Below, piece by piece: positions 35,970-46,060 of a stretch of DNA of 64,000 nt. The notes below the pieces were generated by a model. That model made no database searches. It was not told the DNA's origin and saw nothing but the letters and a program-made list of their open reading frames with translations. The stretch lies in assembly GCA_946481275.1 (NCBI GenBank), contig CAMLMV010000032.1, positions 8,371 to 72,370 on the forward strand, written 5' to 3'. The DNA is from an uncultured Massilia sp. (lineage in GTDB: Bacteria > Pseudomonadota > Gammaproteobacteria > Burkholderiales > Burkholderiaceae). Position 1 is the stretch's first letter. Each line of letters opens with the position of its first letter. A program made the position numbers and the translations under genes.

Positions 35970-36279
35970 TCTTCTTGAGCAGGGCCTGCAGTTCGCCGGA
36001 CTCGTACATTTCCGTCATGATGTCGGAACCGCCGACGAATTCGCCGTTCACGTACAGCTGCGGGATGGTCGGCCAGTTCGAGTATTCCTTGATGCCCTGG
36101 CGGACTTCCGCGTCTTCCAGCACGTTCACGGTGGCGATGTTATCGACGCCGCAAGCTTTCAGGATTTGGATCGCGCGGCCCGAAAAACCGCATTGCGGGA
36201 ACTGGGCAGTGCCCTTCATGAACAGCACGACGGGCGTGGCGGTCACGGTCTCTTTGATCCAGGATTGTACGTCGCTCAT
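35962..36279 (-). CDS. grxD: Monothiol glutaredoxin GrxD (Grx4)
   Basis: Small redox protein of 105 residues with the monothiol active site CGFS (Cys30), the [23 protein letters not shown] glutathione-binding region and the [15 protein letters not shown] context. Monothiol glutaredoxins bind a [2Fe-2S] cluster with glutathione and BolA partners. An IbaG/BolA-type protein is encoded at 63587, far away. The gene overlaps the start of ubiX. Confidence 0.96.
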   Translation of the reverse strand: MSDVQSWIKETVTATPVVLFMKGTAQFPQCGFSGRAIQILKACGVDNIATVNVLEDAEVRQGIKEYSNWPTIPQLYVNGEFVGGSDIMTEMYESGELQALLKKNG

Positions 36280-36324
36280 TTGGTTCTGCCTTTGGTGAGA
36301 ATTTGAGTAGATGACGGCATTTTA

Positions 36325-36350
36325 TAAGAAAACCGGGACGGGCGTCCCGG
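36325..36350 (-). terminator. Rho-independent terminator upstream of grxD, after tex
   Basis: CCGGGACG/CGTCCCGG hairpin (36333-36350) followed on the minus strand by TTTTCTT. It lies just past the tex stop and should end the tex transcript before grxD. Confidence 0.8.
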
Positions 36351-36358
36351 CCGTCGAT

Positions 36359-38707
36359 TCAACGCTTCAACTTGGCAAACGCCGCCGCCATCGCGCCGCT
36401 GGTCGGTGCCGAACGCTCCTGTTTCTGGTGCTGGCCAAGGCGCTTGCGGTCGTCCCGGTCGCCGCGCTGCTGAGGTTGCGACCCCGCCTGCGGCGCGCTG
36501 TCCGATAACCGCATCGTGAGCGCGATGCGCTTGCGCTTGACGTCCGCTTCCAGCACTTTCACCTTCACGACCTGGCCCGCCTTGACGACCGTGTGCGGAT
36601 CCTTCACGAACGTGTTCGACAGCGCCGAGATGTGCACGAGGCCATCCTGGTGCACGCCGATGTCGACGAACGCGCCGAACGCCGCGACGTTGGTCACGAC
36701 GCCTTCCAGGATCATGTCCGGACGCAGGTCCGAGATCTCCTCGACGCCTTCCTTGAACGTGGCCGTCGTGAATTCCGGACGCGGGTCGCGGCCCGGCTTT
36801 TCCAGCTCTTTCAGAATGTCGGTCACGGTCGGCACGCCGAATTTGTCATCGGCATACTTCGCCGGATTCAGGCGTTTTACGAGCGCGCTGTCGCCGATCA
36901 CCGATTTGATGTCCTTCTGGATATCGGCCAGGATCTTCTCGACGACCGGGTACGATTCCGGGTGCACGGCCGATGCGTCCAGCGGATTGTCGCCGTTCAC
37001 GATGCGCAGGAAACCGGCCGCCAGTTCGAACGTCTTGTCGCCCAGGCGCGGCACCTTCTTCAGCGCGGCGCGCGACGCGAACGCGCCCTGCTGGTCGCGG
37101 TAGTTGACGATGCTCTGCGCGACGCTGGACGACAGCCCCGACACGCGCGCGAGCAGCGGCGCCGATGCCGTGTTGACGTCCACGCCGACCGCGTTCACGC
37201 AATCCTCGACGACGGCGTCGAGCTGGCGCGCGAGCTGCGTCTGCGACACGTCGTGCTGGTACTGGCCCACGCCGATCGACTTCGGATCGATCTTCACGAG
37301 CTCCGCGAGCGGGTCCTGCAGGCGCCGCGCGATGGAGACGGCGCCGCGCAGCGACACGTCCAGCTCCGGCAGTTCGCGCGACGCGAATTCCGACGCCGAG
37401 TACACCGACGCACCGGCTTCCGACACGACGATCTTCGTCAGCTTCAGTTCCGGATGCTGTTTGATGAGATCCTGTGCGAGTTTATCGGTCTCGCGCGATG
37501 CCGTGCCGTTGCCGATCGAGATCAGGGAGACGTTGTGCTTCGCGGCCAGCTTCGCCAGCGTGTGCAGCGAACCGTCCCAGTCGTTGCGCGGCGCGTGGGG
37601 GTAGATGGTCGACGTGTCGACCACCTTGCCGGTCGCGTCGACGACGGCCACTTTCACGCCCGTGCGCAGGCCCGGGTCGAGGCCCATCGTCGCGCGCGGG
37701 CCCGCGGGGGCGGCCAACAAGAGGTCCTTCAGGTTGCGTGCGAAGACCTGGATCGCATCGCCCTCGGCCTTTTCGCGCAGGGCGCCCATCAGCTCCGTCT
37801 CGATGTACATGAAGCTCTTCACGCGCCACGTCCAGCGCGCCGTGTCGAGCAGCCATTTGTCGGCCGGGCGGCCCGCGCCCTTGATGCCGAAGCGCGCGGC
37901 GATGCGGCTCTCGCACGGGTTGTGCGGCGCGTCCCACTTCGGCTTTTCCGGCTCGGAATCGAGGCGCAAGGCCACGTCCAATATACCCTCGCGGCGGCCG
38001 CGCATCAGCGCCAGCGCGCGGTGCGACGGGACGGTCGCCAGCGTTTCCGAGTAATCGAAGTAGTCGGCGAATTTTTCGCCTTCTTCCTGCTTGCCGTCGA
38101 CGACCTTCGATTCGACGACGCCGTGCTCCTGCACATATTCGCGCAGCGATTGCAGCAGCTCGGCGTCTTCCGCGAAGCGCTCCATCAGGATCTGGCGCGC
38201 GCCGTCCAGCGCGGCCTTCGTGTCGGCCACGCCGGGGTTCGCGACGCCATCCGCATTCGTGAATGCCTCACGCAGATACTTGGCCGCTTCGGCTTCCGGA
38301 TCGCGCGAGGGATCTTCAAGCAGGTCTTCCGCCAGCGGCTTCAGGCCGGCCTCGATCGCGATCTGGGCCTTCGTGCGGCGCTTCTGCTTGTACGGCAGGT
38401 ACAGGTCTTCGAGGCGCGTCTTGTCTTCCGCGAGCGAGATCGCCTGCAGCAGCTCCGGCGTCATCTTGTTCTGTTCCGTGATGGAGGAAATGATGGCGGC
38501 GCGGCGGTCTTCCAGTTCGCGCAGGTAGCGCAGGCGTTCTTCCAGCAGGCGCAGCTGGGTGTCGTCGAGGCCGCCCGTGGCTTCCTTGCGGTAGCGGGCG
38601 ATGAAGGGGACGGTCGCGCCTTCGTCGAGCAGGGCGACGGCGGCGGCCACCTGTGCCGGTTTGGCGGACAGTTCTTGAGCGAGGCGTTGTTCGATCGAAG
38701 GCAGCAT
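36359..38707 (-). CDS. tex: Tex family RNA-binding protein (transcription accessory protein)
   Basis: Protein of 782 residues with the full Tex architecture: N-terminal helical region, YqgF/RNase H-like domain ([22 protein letters not shown] near residue 350), helix-hairpin-helix repeats ([29 protein letters not shown]) and a C-terminal S1 domain ([29 protein letters not shown]). Tex binds nucleic acid and affects transcription and toxin expression in several bacteria. It is a single-gene unit ended by a strong terminator before grxD. The ATG at 38707 gives the canonical N-terminus. Confidence 0.96.
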   Translation of the reverse strand: MLPSIEQRLAQELSAKPAQVAAAVALLDEGATVPFIARYRKEATGGLDDTQLRLLEERLRYLRELEDRRAAIISSITEQNKMTPELLQAISLAEDKTRLEDLYLPYKQKRRTKAQIAIEAGLKPLAEDLLEDPSRDPEAEAAKYLREAFTNADGVANPGVADTKAALDGARQILMERFAEDAELLQSLREYVQEHGVVESKVVDGKQEEGEKFADYFDYSETLATVPSHRALALMRGRREGILDVALRLDSEPEKPKWDAPHNPCESRIAARFGIKGAGRPADKWLLDTARWTWRVKSFMYIETELMGALREKAEGDAIQVFARNLKDLLLAAPAGPRATMGLDPGLRTGVKVAVVDATGKVVDTSTIYPHAPRNDWDGSLHTLAKLAAKHNVSLISIGNGTASRETDKLAQDLIKQHPELKLTKIVVSEAGASVYSASEFASRELPELDVSLRGAVSIARRLQDPLAELVKIDPKSIGVGQYQHDVSQTQLARQLDAVVEDCVNAVGVDVNTASAPLLARVSGLSSSVAQSIVNYRDQQGAFASRAALKKVPRLGDKTFELAAGFLRIVNGDNPLDASAVHPESYPVVEKILADIQKDIKSVIGDSALVKRLNPAKYADDKFGVPTVTDILKELEKPGRDPRPEFTTATFKEGVEEISDLRPDMILEGVVTNVAAFGAFVDIGVHQDGLVHISALSNTFVKDPHTVVKAGQVVKVKVLEADVKRKRIALTMRLSDSAPQAGSQPQQRGDRDDRKRLGQHQKQERSAPTSGAMAAAFAKLKR

Positions 38708-38785
38708 GGATGATTACGGTGGTCGGTGAATCGAGCGGGCATGATACTGGATTCTCATGCCCGCCTCATGCTCACCGCGCACCGC

Positions 38786-39541
38786 TCAAATCTGCGCCTG
38801 CCCGCCATCGACGAACAGCTCGGCGCCGTTGACGAAGCTGGCATCGTCGGACGCGAGGAACACGGCGGCTTTCGCGATCTCGTCCGGCTCGCCCACGCGG
38901 CCCAGCGGGATCTGCGCGGCCAGGTAGTCGACGAGGCCCTGCTGCGCGGCGGCGTCGGTGCCGGCCAGCTCGACGAGGCCGGGGGTGCGGGTGGCGCCCG
39001 GGCTGATCGTGTTCACGCGGATGCCGCGGTCTTTCAGGTCCAGGATCCAGTTGCGGGCAAAGGCGCGCACGGCGGCTTTGCTGGCGGCGTAGACGCTGAA
39101 CGCCGGCGTGCCGGAGCTGGCAGCCGTCGAACCGGTCAGGATCACCGAGGCGCCTTTCGACAGCAGCGGCAACGCTTTCTGTACGGTGAACAGCGTGCCC
39201 TTCACGTTGCGGCCGAACGTGTCGTCGAACTGTTCTTCCGTGATCTCGCCGAGGGGCAGCATCGAGCCGCCGCCGGCGTTGGCGTACAGGACGTCAAGGC
39301 GGCCGAAGCGGGCGCGGATCTCGTCATACAGGCCGTCCAGCGCGCCCAGGTTGCTGGAGTCGACGCGCAGGCCCACAGCGTCGTGGCCGATGCTTTTGAC
39401 TGCGGCATCCAGTTCGGCCTGGCGGCGGCCGGTGACGATCACCTGCGCGCCTTCGCGGGCGAAGCGTTGGGCGGTGGCCAGGCCGATGCCGCTGGTGGCG
39501 CCGGTGACGAGAGCGATTTTATTGGCGAGTTTGGCAGTCAT
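38786..39541 (-). CDS. SDR family oxidoreductase
   Basis: Short-chain dehydrogenase of 251 residues ([47 protein letters not shown] active-site region; C-terminal FVDGGQAQI). The start at 39541 follows GGAGAACACC and avoids a 14-residue N-terminal extension. It is divergent from a LysR regulator, with a dyad at 39622-39636 in between, giving a local LysR/SDR control unit. The substrate is unknown. Confidence 0.92.
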   Translation of the reverse strand: MTAKLANKIALVTGATSGIGLATAQRFAREGAQVIVTGRRQAELDAAVKSIGHDAVGLRVDSSNLGALDGLYDEIRARFGRLDVLYANAGGGSMLPLGEITEEQFDDTFGRNVKGTLFTVQKALPLLSKGASVILTGSTAASSGTPAFSVYAASKAAVRAFARNWILDLKDRGIRVNTISPGATRTPGLVELAGTDAAAQQGLVDYLAAQIPLGRVGEPDEIAKAAVFLASDDASFVNGAELFVDGGQAQI

Positions 39542-39621
39542 GGTGTTCTCCGTTCGGTTGATGTCGAAGTCGACGGAAACCATCGTACCGGGGCAGACTC
39601 CACATTAAAATAGCACTGATC

Positions 39622-39636
39622 GCAAAGTATCTTTGC
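39622..39636. promoter_or_regulatory. Candidate LysR box between SDR and LysR genes
   Basis: GCAAAGTATCTTTGC is a perfect 6-bp dyad with a 3-bp spacer in the divergent promoter region, placed to serve both genes. Confidence 0.5.
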
Positions 39637-39737
39637 ATTTTTGTCGTGCATACGTCGGAAGGCCGATAGGCACCGGCGCCCGGATGCCGTAACATGTCGG
39701 GTTCGATAACTCATCGGCTCCCCGCCGACGACGAACG

Positions 39738-40658
39738 ATGTCCCTGTTGCCCGATTTCGAAGGTCTCGCGATGTTCGCCAAGGTGGCCGAGGAACGCTCG
39801 TTCGCCGGCGCCGCGCGTGCGCTGGGCGTGTCGGTGGCGACCGTGTCGCGGGCCGTCGCGCGGCTCGAAGAGCGGCTCGGGGCGAGACTCCTCAACCGCA
39901 CGTCGCGCCAGCTGGCGCTGACCGAATTCGGCCGCACCATCGCGGACAGCGCATTGAAGATCTATCGCGAGGCGGAGGAGGCGGAACATGCCGCGCGCGA
40001 GATGTCGGCGCGGCCGCGCGGGGTCGTGCGGCTGGCCGTGCCGATGTCGTTCGGGCTGCGCTGGGTGGCGCCGCTGATGCCCGCGTTCTTCCGTGAATAC
40101 CCCGACGTGCAGATCGACCTGCACCTGTCCGACGCCACCGTCGACCTGGTCGGCCAGGGCTTCGATGCCGCCCTGCGCATCGCCGTGCTGCCCGATTCGT
40201 CGCTGGTGGCGCGCAAGCTGTGTCCCGTGGCACAGATCCTCGTCGCGTCGCCCGAGTACCTGGCAACACGGGGAACGCCGCGGCATCCGTCCGAACTCGT
40301 GGATCACCCCTGCCTCGGTTATACGTATCGCGCGCGCATCGACGTGTGGCGCTTCACCAACGCGGACGGGGAAGAAGTCGCCATCAAGCCGGAAGGGCCG
40401 CTGCGGGTGACGAATTCGGATGCGCTGCTGCCCACCGTGTTGGAGGGCCTTGCGATTGCCGAGTTCCCTGAATTTATTGCGGCAGATCACGTTCGCGCCG
40501 GGCGGCTTGTCCCCATACTGGAGGACTGGCATATGGCGCGCGGCGGCCTGTACTTCGTCACGCCATCGGCACGCACGCGGCCGGCGAAGGTGGAAGCCCT
40601 CGCCGGGTTCTTTGTAAAGCACCTGAGTGCGCCGGGCTGGCGCGAAAAAAATACGTGA
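39738..40658 (+). CDS. LysR family transcriptional regulator
   Basis: LysR regulator of 306 residues (HTH: ERSFAGAARALGVSVATVSRAVARLEERLG; effector domain includes VPMSFGLRWVAPLMPAFFREYPDVQIDLHL). It is divergent from an SDR gene. The GCAAAGTATCTTTGC dyad between them is a possible target. It falls in the DmlR/CrgA-like group by the segment TSRQLALTEFGRTI. Confidence 0.92.
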   Translation: MSLLPDFEGLAMFAKVAEERSFAGAARALGVSVATVSRAVARLEERLGARLLNRTSRQLALTEFGRTIADSALKIYREAEEAEHAAREMSARPRGVVRLAVPMSFGLRWVAPLMPAFFREYPDVQIDLHLSDATVDLVGQGFDAALRIAVLPDSSLVARKLCPVAQILVASPEYLATRGTPRHPSELVDHPCLGYTYRARIDVWRFTNADGEEVAIKPEGPLRVTNSDALLPTVLEGLAIAEFPEFIAADHVRAGRLVPILEDWHMARGGLYFVTPSARTRPAKVEALAGFFVKHLSAPGWREKNT

Positions 40659-40812
40659 TGGGGGCTGGCAAAGCGGGTCGGCAGAGTGTAACTTCTACTC
40701 TTTTCGTCTCGTAAAGTTTTGCCCGCTACGTGCGATCCTTAACAAAGCTGTTCGGTTCGCATGACGGATAATAGGAATTGTTGTTTTTTCAAATTAAAGA
40801 CTCGTGAGACCC

Positions 40813-43800
40813 ATGCACACAGTTGATTTTCATCGCGACGACACCAGCGACGCACCGCCGGCTCGAGCACCTGCACGCGCTCCGGCCCTGCCCGCACCGG
40901 TGTTAAGCTGGCTGCAAAGGGTCGAGGCGGCAGCACATCCCCAGCCGAAGCTGACCGCGGAAGTCACTGACCCCAAGGCCGTCCAGTACAAATTCGTTTA
41001 TGTCATGGCCCCGACCAGCGGCGGCCGCCACGTCGCGATCTGCCTGTGCAAGGCACGCCTGCGCCCGAACGGCGACGTCGCCGCGGCCAGCCCCGTGAGC
41101 GAAGTGTTCTCGCTGCTGTCGGCGCCTCCCAGCTACCTCGAAGGCGACGACGAGGACCTGGTCCGGTTCTTCATCGCCATGCGCAGCGGCTCCAACCAGA
41201 GCACGAGCGCGACCGAGCCCAAGGGCAAGGTCGGCGCCATCCTGCTGCAGCAATTGCTCGCGCAGGGGAAACTGCTGTGGGCGAACTCGTGGTCCGACAT
41301 GACCAATGGCCTGCTGTATCCGCTGCAGGCCGGCCCTGTGCGCAAGGCCAATCTCACGTGGCGCGACGAAGGCCGTGCTGCCAAGCTCGGCTGGTCGGTG
41401 GAACCGGCCAAGGGCGCGACGCACCCTGGCGCCGACCTCGTCGACTACATGCTGCCGACGGATCCGCCGTGGTACATCGACAACCTGTCGTGCGGCCCGC
41501 TGGACCTGAACCGCGGCGGCATCGACATCTCGCTGGCCGACCTGCAGGCGCTCGTGTCGCAGGCGCCGCCGCTGGCCGGCAACGATAAAAAGCGCGTGTC
41601 GCAACTGCTGCTGGCGCACGGCCTGCAACAGCTGATGCCGCTGCCGCAGCCGCTCACGCAGCGCATCCGCACGGACGTGAAACCGCAGCCGCACCTGCTG
41701 CTGGACGCCATTCCGCAGGCCGAGGGCAATGGCCAGCGCTGGCAGGATTTCGCCGTGCTGTCGTTCGACTACGACGGCCAGCGCATCTCGTTCGATCCGG
41801 CCCAGCGCGTCGTGCGCCAGATCGGCGACGTCACCGAAGTCATCGAGCGCGACGACGCGCTGGAAGCGGCCGCACTGGACACCCTGAACAAGCTGGGTTT
41901 CCGCAAGCCGGCCACGACGCCGCTGTCGGCCCTGGCCGGCGCGCTGCTGCTGGATGGCCAGGCGCACTGGCTGCGCTTTGCCGAAAACGACCTCGACGCG
42001 CTGTCCGACCTCGGCTGGCACGTGCAGAAGTCGCCGAAGTACCGCTACGACGTCGTGCCGGTCGAAGAGTGGTATGCCGACATCGACGAGCCGCCCGAGG
42101 CCGGCAACGCGTGGTTCGAGCTGGAACTGGGCATCGTCGTCAACCGCAAGCGTGTGCCGCTGCTGCCCGTGCTCATGCAACTCATACGCACGGCGCCGCT
42201 GGACTTCAATCCGGACGTGCTGGCTGCCCATGCCGAGGCCGACCAGATGCTGGCGACCTTGCCGGACGGCGTGCGCGTGGCGCTGCCGTGGGGCAGGGTG
42301 AAACCCATCCTGTCGACGCTGGGCGAACTGTATTTCAACGACAAGATCAAGAATAAAGTCCGCCTGTCGACGCTGGATGCGGCGCGCCTGGAAGAACTCG
42401 CCAAAGGCACGGAACTGAACTGGACGGGCGGCGAGCGCCTGCGCGAAACGGGCCGCAAACTGAGCCAGTTCGGCAAGGTGAAGAAGGTCGATGCGCCGAA
42501 GGGCCTGCAGGCCACGCTGCGCGACTACCAGCTCGACGGTCTCGCATGGATGCAATTCCTGCGCGAATACGACCTGGGCGGCATCCTCGCCGACGACATG
42601 GGTCTCGGTAAAACCGTGCAGACGATCGCCCACATCCTGACGGAAAAGGAAGCGGGCCGCCTGACGAGCCCGGCGCTGGTCATCGCGCCGACGAGCCTCA
42701 TGATGAACTGGATGGAAGAAGCCGCGCGCTTCGCCCCGGACCTGAAGGTGCTCCTGTTGCAGGGCAAGGAGCGCATGGACCTGTTCGACCAGATCGACGG
42801 CGCCGACATCGTGCTGACGACGTACGCGCTGCTGCCGCGCGACGAGGAAAAGCTGCGCGAGCACCAGTACCACCTCGTGATCCTGGACGAATCGCACTAC
42901 ATCAAGAACACGCGCTCGAAGGCGGCGCAGACGGCCGGTTCGCTGAACGCGCGCCACCGCCTGTGCCTGTCCGGCACGCCGCTGGAAAACCACCTGGGCG
43001 AACTGTGGTCGCAATTCCACTTCCTGCTGCCGGGCCTGCTCGGCGACGAGAAGACGTTCAATACGCAGTTCCGTCATCCGATCGAACGCCAGGACGACCC
43101 GGTCCGCCGCATGCTGCTGAACCGCCGCATCAAGCCGTTCCTGCTGCGCCGCACGAAGGACCACGTGGCGAAAGAGCTGCCGGAAAAGACGGAGATGATC
43201 CGCCGCATCGAGATCACGGGCCCGCAGCGCGACCTGTACGAGACCGTGCGCCTGGCGATGGACAAGAAGGTGCGCGAAGAGATCGACCGCAAGGGCGTGG
43301 CGCGCAGCCAGATCGTCATCCTGGAAGCGCTGTTGAAACTGCGCCAGGTCTGCTGCGACCCGCGCCTGGTGAAAGCCATGCCGGGCAAGAAGAACACGGC
43401 GGCCGTGTCGGCCAAATTGACGGACCTGATGCAGATGGTCGACGACCTGCTGGGAGAGGGCCGCAAGATCCTCGTGTTCTCGCAGTTCACGAGCATGCTG
43501 GGCCTGATCGAGGAAGAACTCGATGCGCGCAAGATCCCGTACGCGATCCTGACGGGCGAGACGCGCGACCGTTCCGCGCAGGTGGCGGCCTTCCAGCAGG
43601 GCGCCGTGCCGATCTTCCTGATCAGCCTCAAGGCCGGCGGCGTGGGCCTGAACCTGACCGCGGCCGACACGGTCATCCACTACGACCCGTGGTGGAACCC
43701 GGCGGCCGAGAACCAGGCGACGGACCGTGCATGGCGCATCGGGCAGGACAAGCCCGTGTTCGTCTATAAGCTGATCGCGAAGGGCACGCTGGAAGAAAAG

Positions 43801-43923
43801 ATCCAGCTGCTGCAGCAAAAGAAATCCGAGTTGGCGGCGTCGATCCTGGCCGAAGGCGAATCGCAGAAGATGGCGCTCACGCAGGAAGACCTGCAGGCGA
43901 TCTTCGCGCCGCTGGACGAGTAA
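40813..43923 (+). CDS. SNF2-family DEAD/DEAH-box helicase (RapA/SWI2-like ATPase)
   Basis: Large ATPase of 1,036 residues. The SNF2 core begins near residue 565 (Walker A ADDMGLGKTVQT at about 595-600, DESH box at about 691, SGTPLENHLGELW, QATDRAWRIGQ at about 968). The first 560 residues contain no SWIM zinc motif that I can see (no CxC/CxH pattern) and no bromo/chromo domain. It is not adjacent to a restriction or defence gene, so a chromatin-like or transcription-recycling role is as likely as phage defence. ATG 40813 was preferred over the GTG at 40804. A terminator follows at 43946. Confidence 0.9.
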   Translation: MHTVDFHRDDTSDAPPARAPARAPALPAPVLSWLQRVEAAAHPQPKLTAEVTDPKAVQYKFVYVMAPTSGGRHVAICLCKARLRPNGDVAAASPVSEVFSLLSAPPSYLEGDDEDLVRFFIAMRSGSNQSTSATEPKGKVGAILLQQLLAQGKLLWANSWSDMTNGLLYPLQAGPVRKANLTWRDEGRAAKLGWSVEPAKGATHPGADLVDYMLPTDPPWYIDNLSCGPLDLNRGGIDISLADLQALVSQAPPLAGNDKKRVSQLLLAHGLQQLMPLPQPLTQRIRTDVKPQPHLLLDAIPQAEGNGQRWQDFAVLSFDYDGQRISFDPAQRVVRQIGDVTEVIERDDALEAAALDTLNKLGFRKPATTPLSALAGALLLDGQAHWLRFAENDLDALSDLGWHVQKSPKYRYDVVPVEEWYADIDEPPEAGNAWFELELGIVVNRKRVPLLPVLMQLIRTAPLDFNPDVLAAHAEADQMLATLPDGVRVALPWGRVKPILSTLGELYFNDKIKNKVRLSTLDAARLEELAKGTELNWTGGERLRETGRKLSQFGKVKKVDAPKGLQATLRDYQLDGLAWMQFLREYDLGGILADDMGLGKTVQTIAHILTEKEAGRLTSPALVIAPTSLMMNWMEEAARFAPDLKVLLLQGKERMDLFDQIDGADIVLTTYALLPRDEEKLREHQYHLVILDESHYIKNTRSKAAQTAGSLNARHRLCLSGTPLENHLGELWSQFHFLLPGLLGDEKTFNTQFRHPIERQDDPVRRMLLNRRIKPFLLRRTKDHVAKELPEKTEMIRRIEITGPQRDLYETVRLAMDKKVREEIDRKGVARSQIVILEALLKLRQVCCDPRLVKAMPGKKNTAAVSAKLTDLMQMVDDLLGEGRKILVFSQFTSMLGLIEEELDARKIPYAILTGETRDRSAQVAAFQQGAVPIFLISLKAGGVGLNLTAADTVIHYDPWWNPAAENQATDRAWRIGQDKPVFVYKLIAKGTLEEKIQLLQQKKSELAASILAEGESQKMALTQEDLQAIFAPLDE

Positions 43924-43945
43924 GCGCGGCCGTGTTGTGGTCAAG

Positions 43946-43978
43946 AGGGCAGGCCAGGGCGGCTTGCCCTTTTTTATT
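43946..43978 (+). terminator. Terminator after the SNF2 helicase gene
   Basis: AGGGCAGGCC and GGCTTGCCCT form an imperfect stem (with G-T pairing) around AGGGC, followed by TTTTTATTT. This is a convincing rho-independent end. Confidence 0.75.
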
Positions 43979-43985
43979 TGCGTAT

Positions 43986-44002
43986 GCATATATTGAATAT
44001 GC
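43986..44002. promoter_or_regulatory. GCATAT-N5-ATATGC palindrome upstream of the histidine kinase
   Basis: GCATAT and ATATGC flank ATTGA about 95 bp before the kinase start. It could be the site of the paired response regulator (inference). Confidence 0.35.
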
Positions 44003-44095
44003 GTGTTTGACGCAACGGGAGCCCCGGCTTGTCTATGCAAAGCGTTATATCGGGCACTATACTTATTGTCTGGAATCATTCTCATTAAGGCCATC

Positions 44096-45241
44096 ATGAC
44101 GCGCAGCGCATCCGTCTCGGCGGACATCTCCACGGCGGACGCCTTTCGCACGATTGCCGAACTGGGCGGTGACCTGGCCTTCATCCTCGATTGCACCACC
44201 GGTGTGCCGGCGTATGTCAGCCCCGGCGTCGACGACATGCTCGGCTATTCGATCGCCGACATCCGCGCGCAACTGGAGCAGGGTGGCGACGGCCCGCTGG
44301 CGGCCCTGTGCGCCGGCCTGCCGGAGCGGCTGCGCCGGTTTGCCGCCGGCGACGGTTCGCGCCTGCGCGTGATGCGCGAGTTCGACCTGCGCCGGCCGGA
44401 CGGGAGCGAGGTGGCCGTCGAGGTGATTTCGACCGTGGCGCTGGACGACGCCGGCCAGCCGCGGGCGCTGCTGGGCCTGGTGCGCGACGTGTCCGCGCGG
44501 CGCGAGCGGGAGCGCGAGCGAAAGCGGTTTGCCAGCATGCTGAACCACGAGTTCCGCACGCCGCTGTCGACGATCGACGGCGCGATCCAGCGTCTGGAAG
44601 CGCTGGGCACGAAGGCGGACGAGGCGACGCGCGAGCGCTATCGCAAGATCGCCACCGCGACGGATCGCCTGATCGCGATGCTGGACGACTATCTGTCCCC
44701 CGAGCGCATGGCCGCGCTCGGCAGCCAGCGCCGCGAGAACAAGGTCGGGCCGAAGCTGTTGCTGGAGGAACTGGTGGCGCAGGCGCGCGCGGCCGGACGC
44801 CCGGTGACGCTGGCGGCCAGCGACCTGCCGGCCGCGCTGCGGGGCGAACCGTCCGGCCTGCGCCTGGCGCTTAAAGTGTTATTGGACAATGCCCTGCGCT
44901 ATACACCGGCCGGCACCGCGCTGCATGCGGCGGGACGGCGGGTCGACGGCGGCGTCGAGCTGGCGCTGCGCGACGAGGGGCATGGCGTGCCGCCGGACGA
45001 CGTCGCGCGCATCTTCGACAAGGGCTACCGCGGCGCGAATGCCGGGGGTGTCGCCGGCAGCGGTCTCGGGCTGTACATGGCGCGCTCGGTGGTCGAAGTG
45101 CACGGCGGCAGTTTGACATATGCATGTCCAGCAGAGGGCGGCGCCGAGTTCAGGCTATGGCTGCCGGCACAGGCGAGCGGGGCAAAAAGTCTTGCTTCCG
45201 GAATGACCAGCAGTGATAATCGGAATGGCGACCGGGGTTAG
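44096..45241 (+). CDS. PAS-domain sensor histidine kinase (no transmembrane segment)
   Basis: Sensor kinase of 381 residues starting at ATG 44096 (AAGG site upstream). It has an N-terminal PAS domain (DLAFILDCTTGVPAYVSPGVDDMLGYSIADI; residues about 25-130), a dimerisation/phosphorylation helix with His151 (FASMLNHEFRTPLSTI), an N box LKVLLDNALRYTP and G boxes GHGVPPDDVARIF and GSGLGLYMARSVVEVHGG. No membrane helix or signal peptide is seen, so it likely senses a cytoplasmic cue. It is followed by an OmpR-type regulator 49 bp away, probably the cognate pair. Confidence 0.93.
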   Translation: MTRSASVSADISTADAFRTIAELGGDLAFILDCTTGVPAYVSPGVDDMLGYSIADIRAQLEQGGDGPLAALCAGLPERLRRFAAGDGSRLRVMREFDLRRPDGSEVAVEVISTVALDDAGQPRALLGLVRDVSARRERERERKRFASMLNHEFRTPLSTIDGAIQRLEALGTKADEATRERYRKIATATDRLIAMLDDYLSPERMAALGSQRRENKVGPKLLLEELVAQARAAGRPVTLAASDLPAALRGEPSGLRLALKVLLDNALRYTPAGTALHAAGRRVDGGVELALRDEGHGVPPDDVARIFDKGYRGANAGGVAGSGLGLYMARSVVEVHGGSLTYACPAEGGAEFRLWLPAQASGAKSLASGMTSSDNRNGDRG

Positions 45242-45290
45242 CCGCCCGACAACGAAGCCGGGAATACGAAACAAGGAATTGGCAAAACCC

Positions 45291-45974
45291 ATGACGCAAA
45301 TATTGATTGTTGAAGACAATGGCGAATACGCAGGCGATATGGCCGATTTCCTCAAGGAACTCGGCCATGAGGTCACGATCGCGACCACCGCCAGCGATAT
45401 GTGGGCCGCGCTGACGCGCACGCCGGCGGCCGTGGTCGTGCTCGACCTGGGCCTGCCCGACGAGGATGGATTCAATGTGATTCCACGGATGCGCCAGCTA
45501 TATCCCGAAATCGGGCTGCTGGTGCTGACGGGCCGCGTGGCCTTCGACAACCGCATCCTCGGCCTGCGCCTCGGCGCCGACCACTATCTCACCAAGCCGA
45601 TCAAGTTCCCGGAACTGGCCGCCCACATCGAGGCGCTGGACCGCCGCGTGCGGCCATCATCCGAGCCGGCGCCCGCGCCGAGCAAGTGGACCCTGCGCGT
45701 CTCGGCCCGCCAGCTCGAGCTGATGGGCAAGGTGATCGACCTGACGGAAAAAGAGTGCAACTTCCTGCACCTGCTGACCATCAACACCCGGCCCGTCCCG
45801 CGCCAGGTGATCGTGGCCGGCATGGGCGGCGACGATCCGGATGCCAGCCGCCGCGTCGACATGCTCGTCTACCGCCTGCGCAAGAAGGCCCGCACCGGCC
45901 TCGGCCAGGATCTGCCGCTGCGCAGCGCCTATGGCGAGGGCTACAGCCTGTCCGCCGGCTTCACGCTGGCGTAA
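45291..45974 (+). CDS. OmpR/PhoB-type response regulator
   Basis: Response regulator of 227 residues with receiver domain (acidic pair Glu8-Asp9, phospho-acceptor Asp52 in VVVLDLGLPDEDG, Lys in TKPIKFPELAAHIEALDRR) and a C-terminal winged helix (WTLRVSARQLELMGKVIDLTEKECNFLHLL). The start at 45291 is canonical; the open frame extends upstream into the kinase gene but without a receiver sequence. The partner is the histidine kinase just upstream. Confidence 0.94.
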   Translation: MTQILIVEDNGEYAGDMADFLKELGHEVTIATTASDMWAALTRTPAAVVVLDLGLPDEDGFNVIPRMRQLYPEIGLLVLTGRVAFDNRILGLRLGADHYLTKPIKFPELAAHIEALDRRVRPSSEPAPAPSKWTLRVSARQLELMGKVIDLTEKECNFLHLLTINTRPVPRQVIVAGMGGDDPDASRRVDMLVYRLRKKARTGLGQDLPLRSAYGEGYSLSAGFTLA

Positions 45975-45991
45975 TTAAATCAGGGACAGAG
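45973..45991 (+). repeat. REP box 1 (AATTAAATCAGGGACAGAG)
   Basis: First of two similar direct boxes in front of the RAYT gene; the second is AATTAATCGGGGACAGAG at 46017-46034. The hairpin at 45993-46013 sits between them. Confidence 0.7.
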
Positions 45992-45992
45992 T

Positions 45993-46013
45993 AGCGCACT
46001 ATCTTGGTGCGCT
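45993..46013. repeat. REP hairpin between the two boxes
   Basis: AGCGCAC pairs with GTGCGCT over a 7-nt loop TATCTTG. Together with the flanking boxes it has the layout expected of a RAYT-associated REP element, and it may also end the response-regulator transcript. Confidence 0.6.
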
Positions 46014-46016
46014 CGG

Positions 46017-46034
46017 AATTAATCGGGGACAGAG
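46017..46034 (+). repeat. REP box 2 (AATTAATCGGGGACAGAG)
   Basis: Direct repeat of box 1 with a 1-bp deletion and one substitution (A to G). It lies 27 bp before the RAYT start codon. Confidence 0.7.
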
Positions 46035-46060
46035 CGAGGCGGTTGCGTTAGAATGACGTC

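Noticed and set aside
36593..38713. Long plus-strand open frame opposite tex
   Set aside because: Shadow of tex; no domain and atypical composition.
40903..44238. Long minus-strand open frame opposite the SNF2 helicase
   Set aside because: Arg/Gln-rich shadow without any domain; the plus strand carries a clear ATPase.
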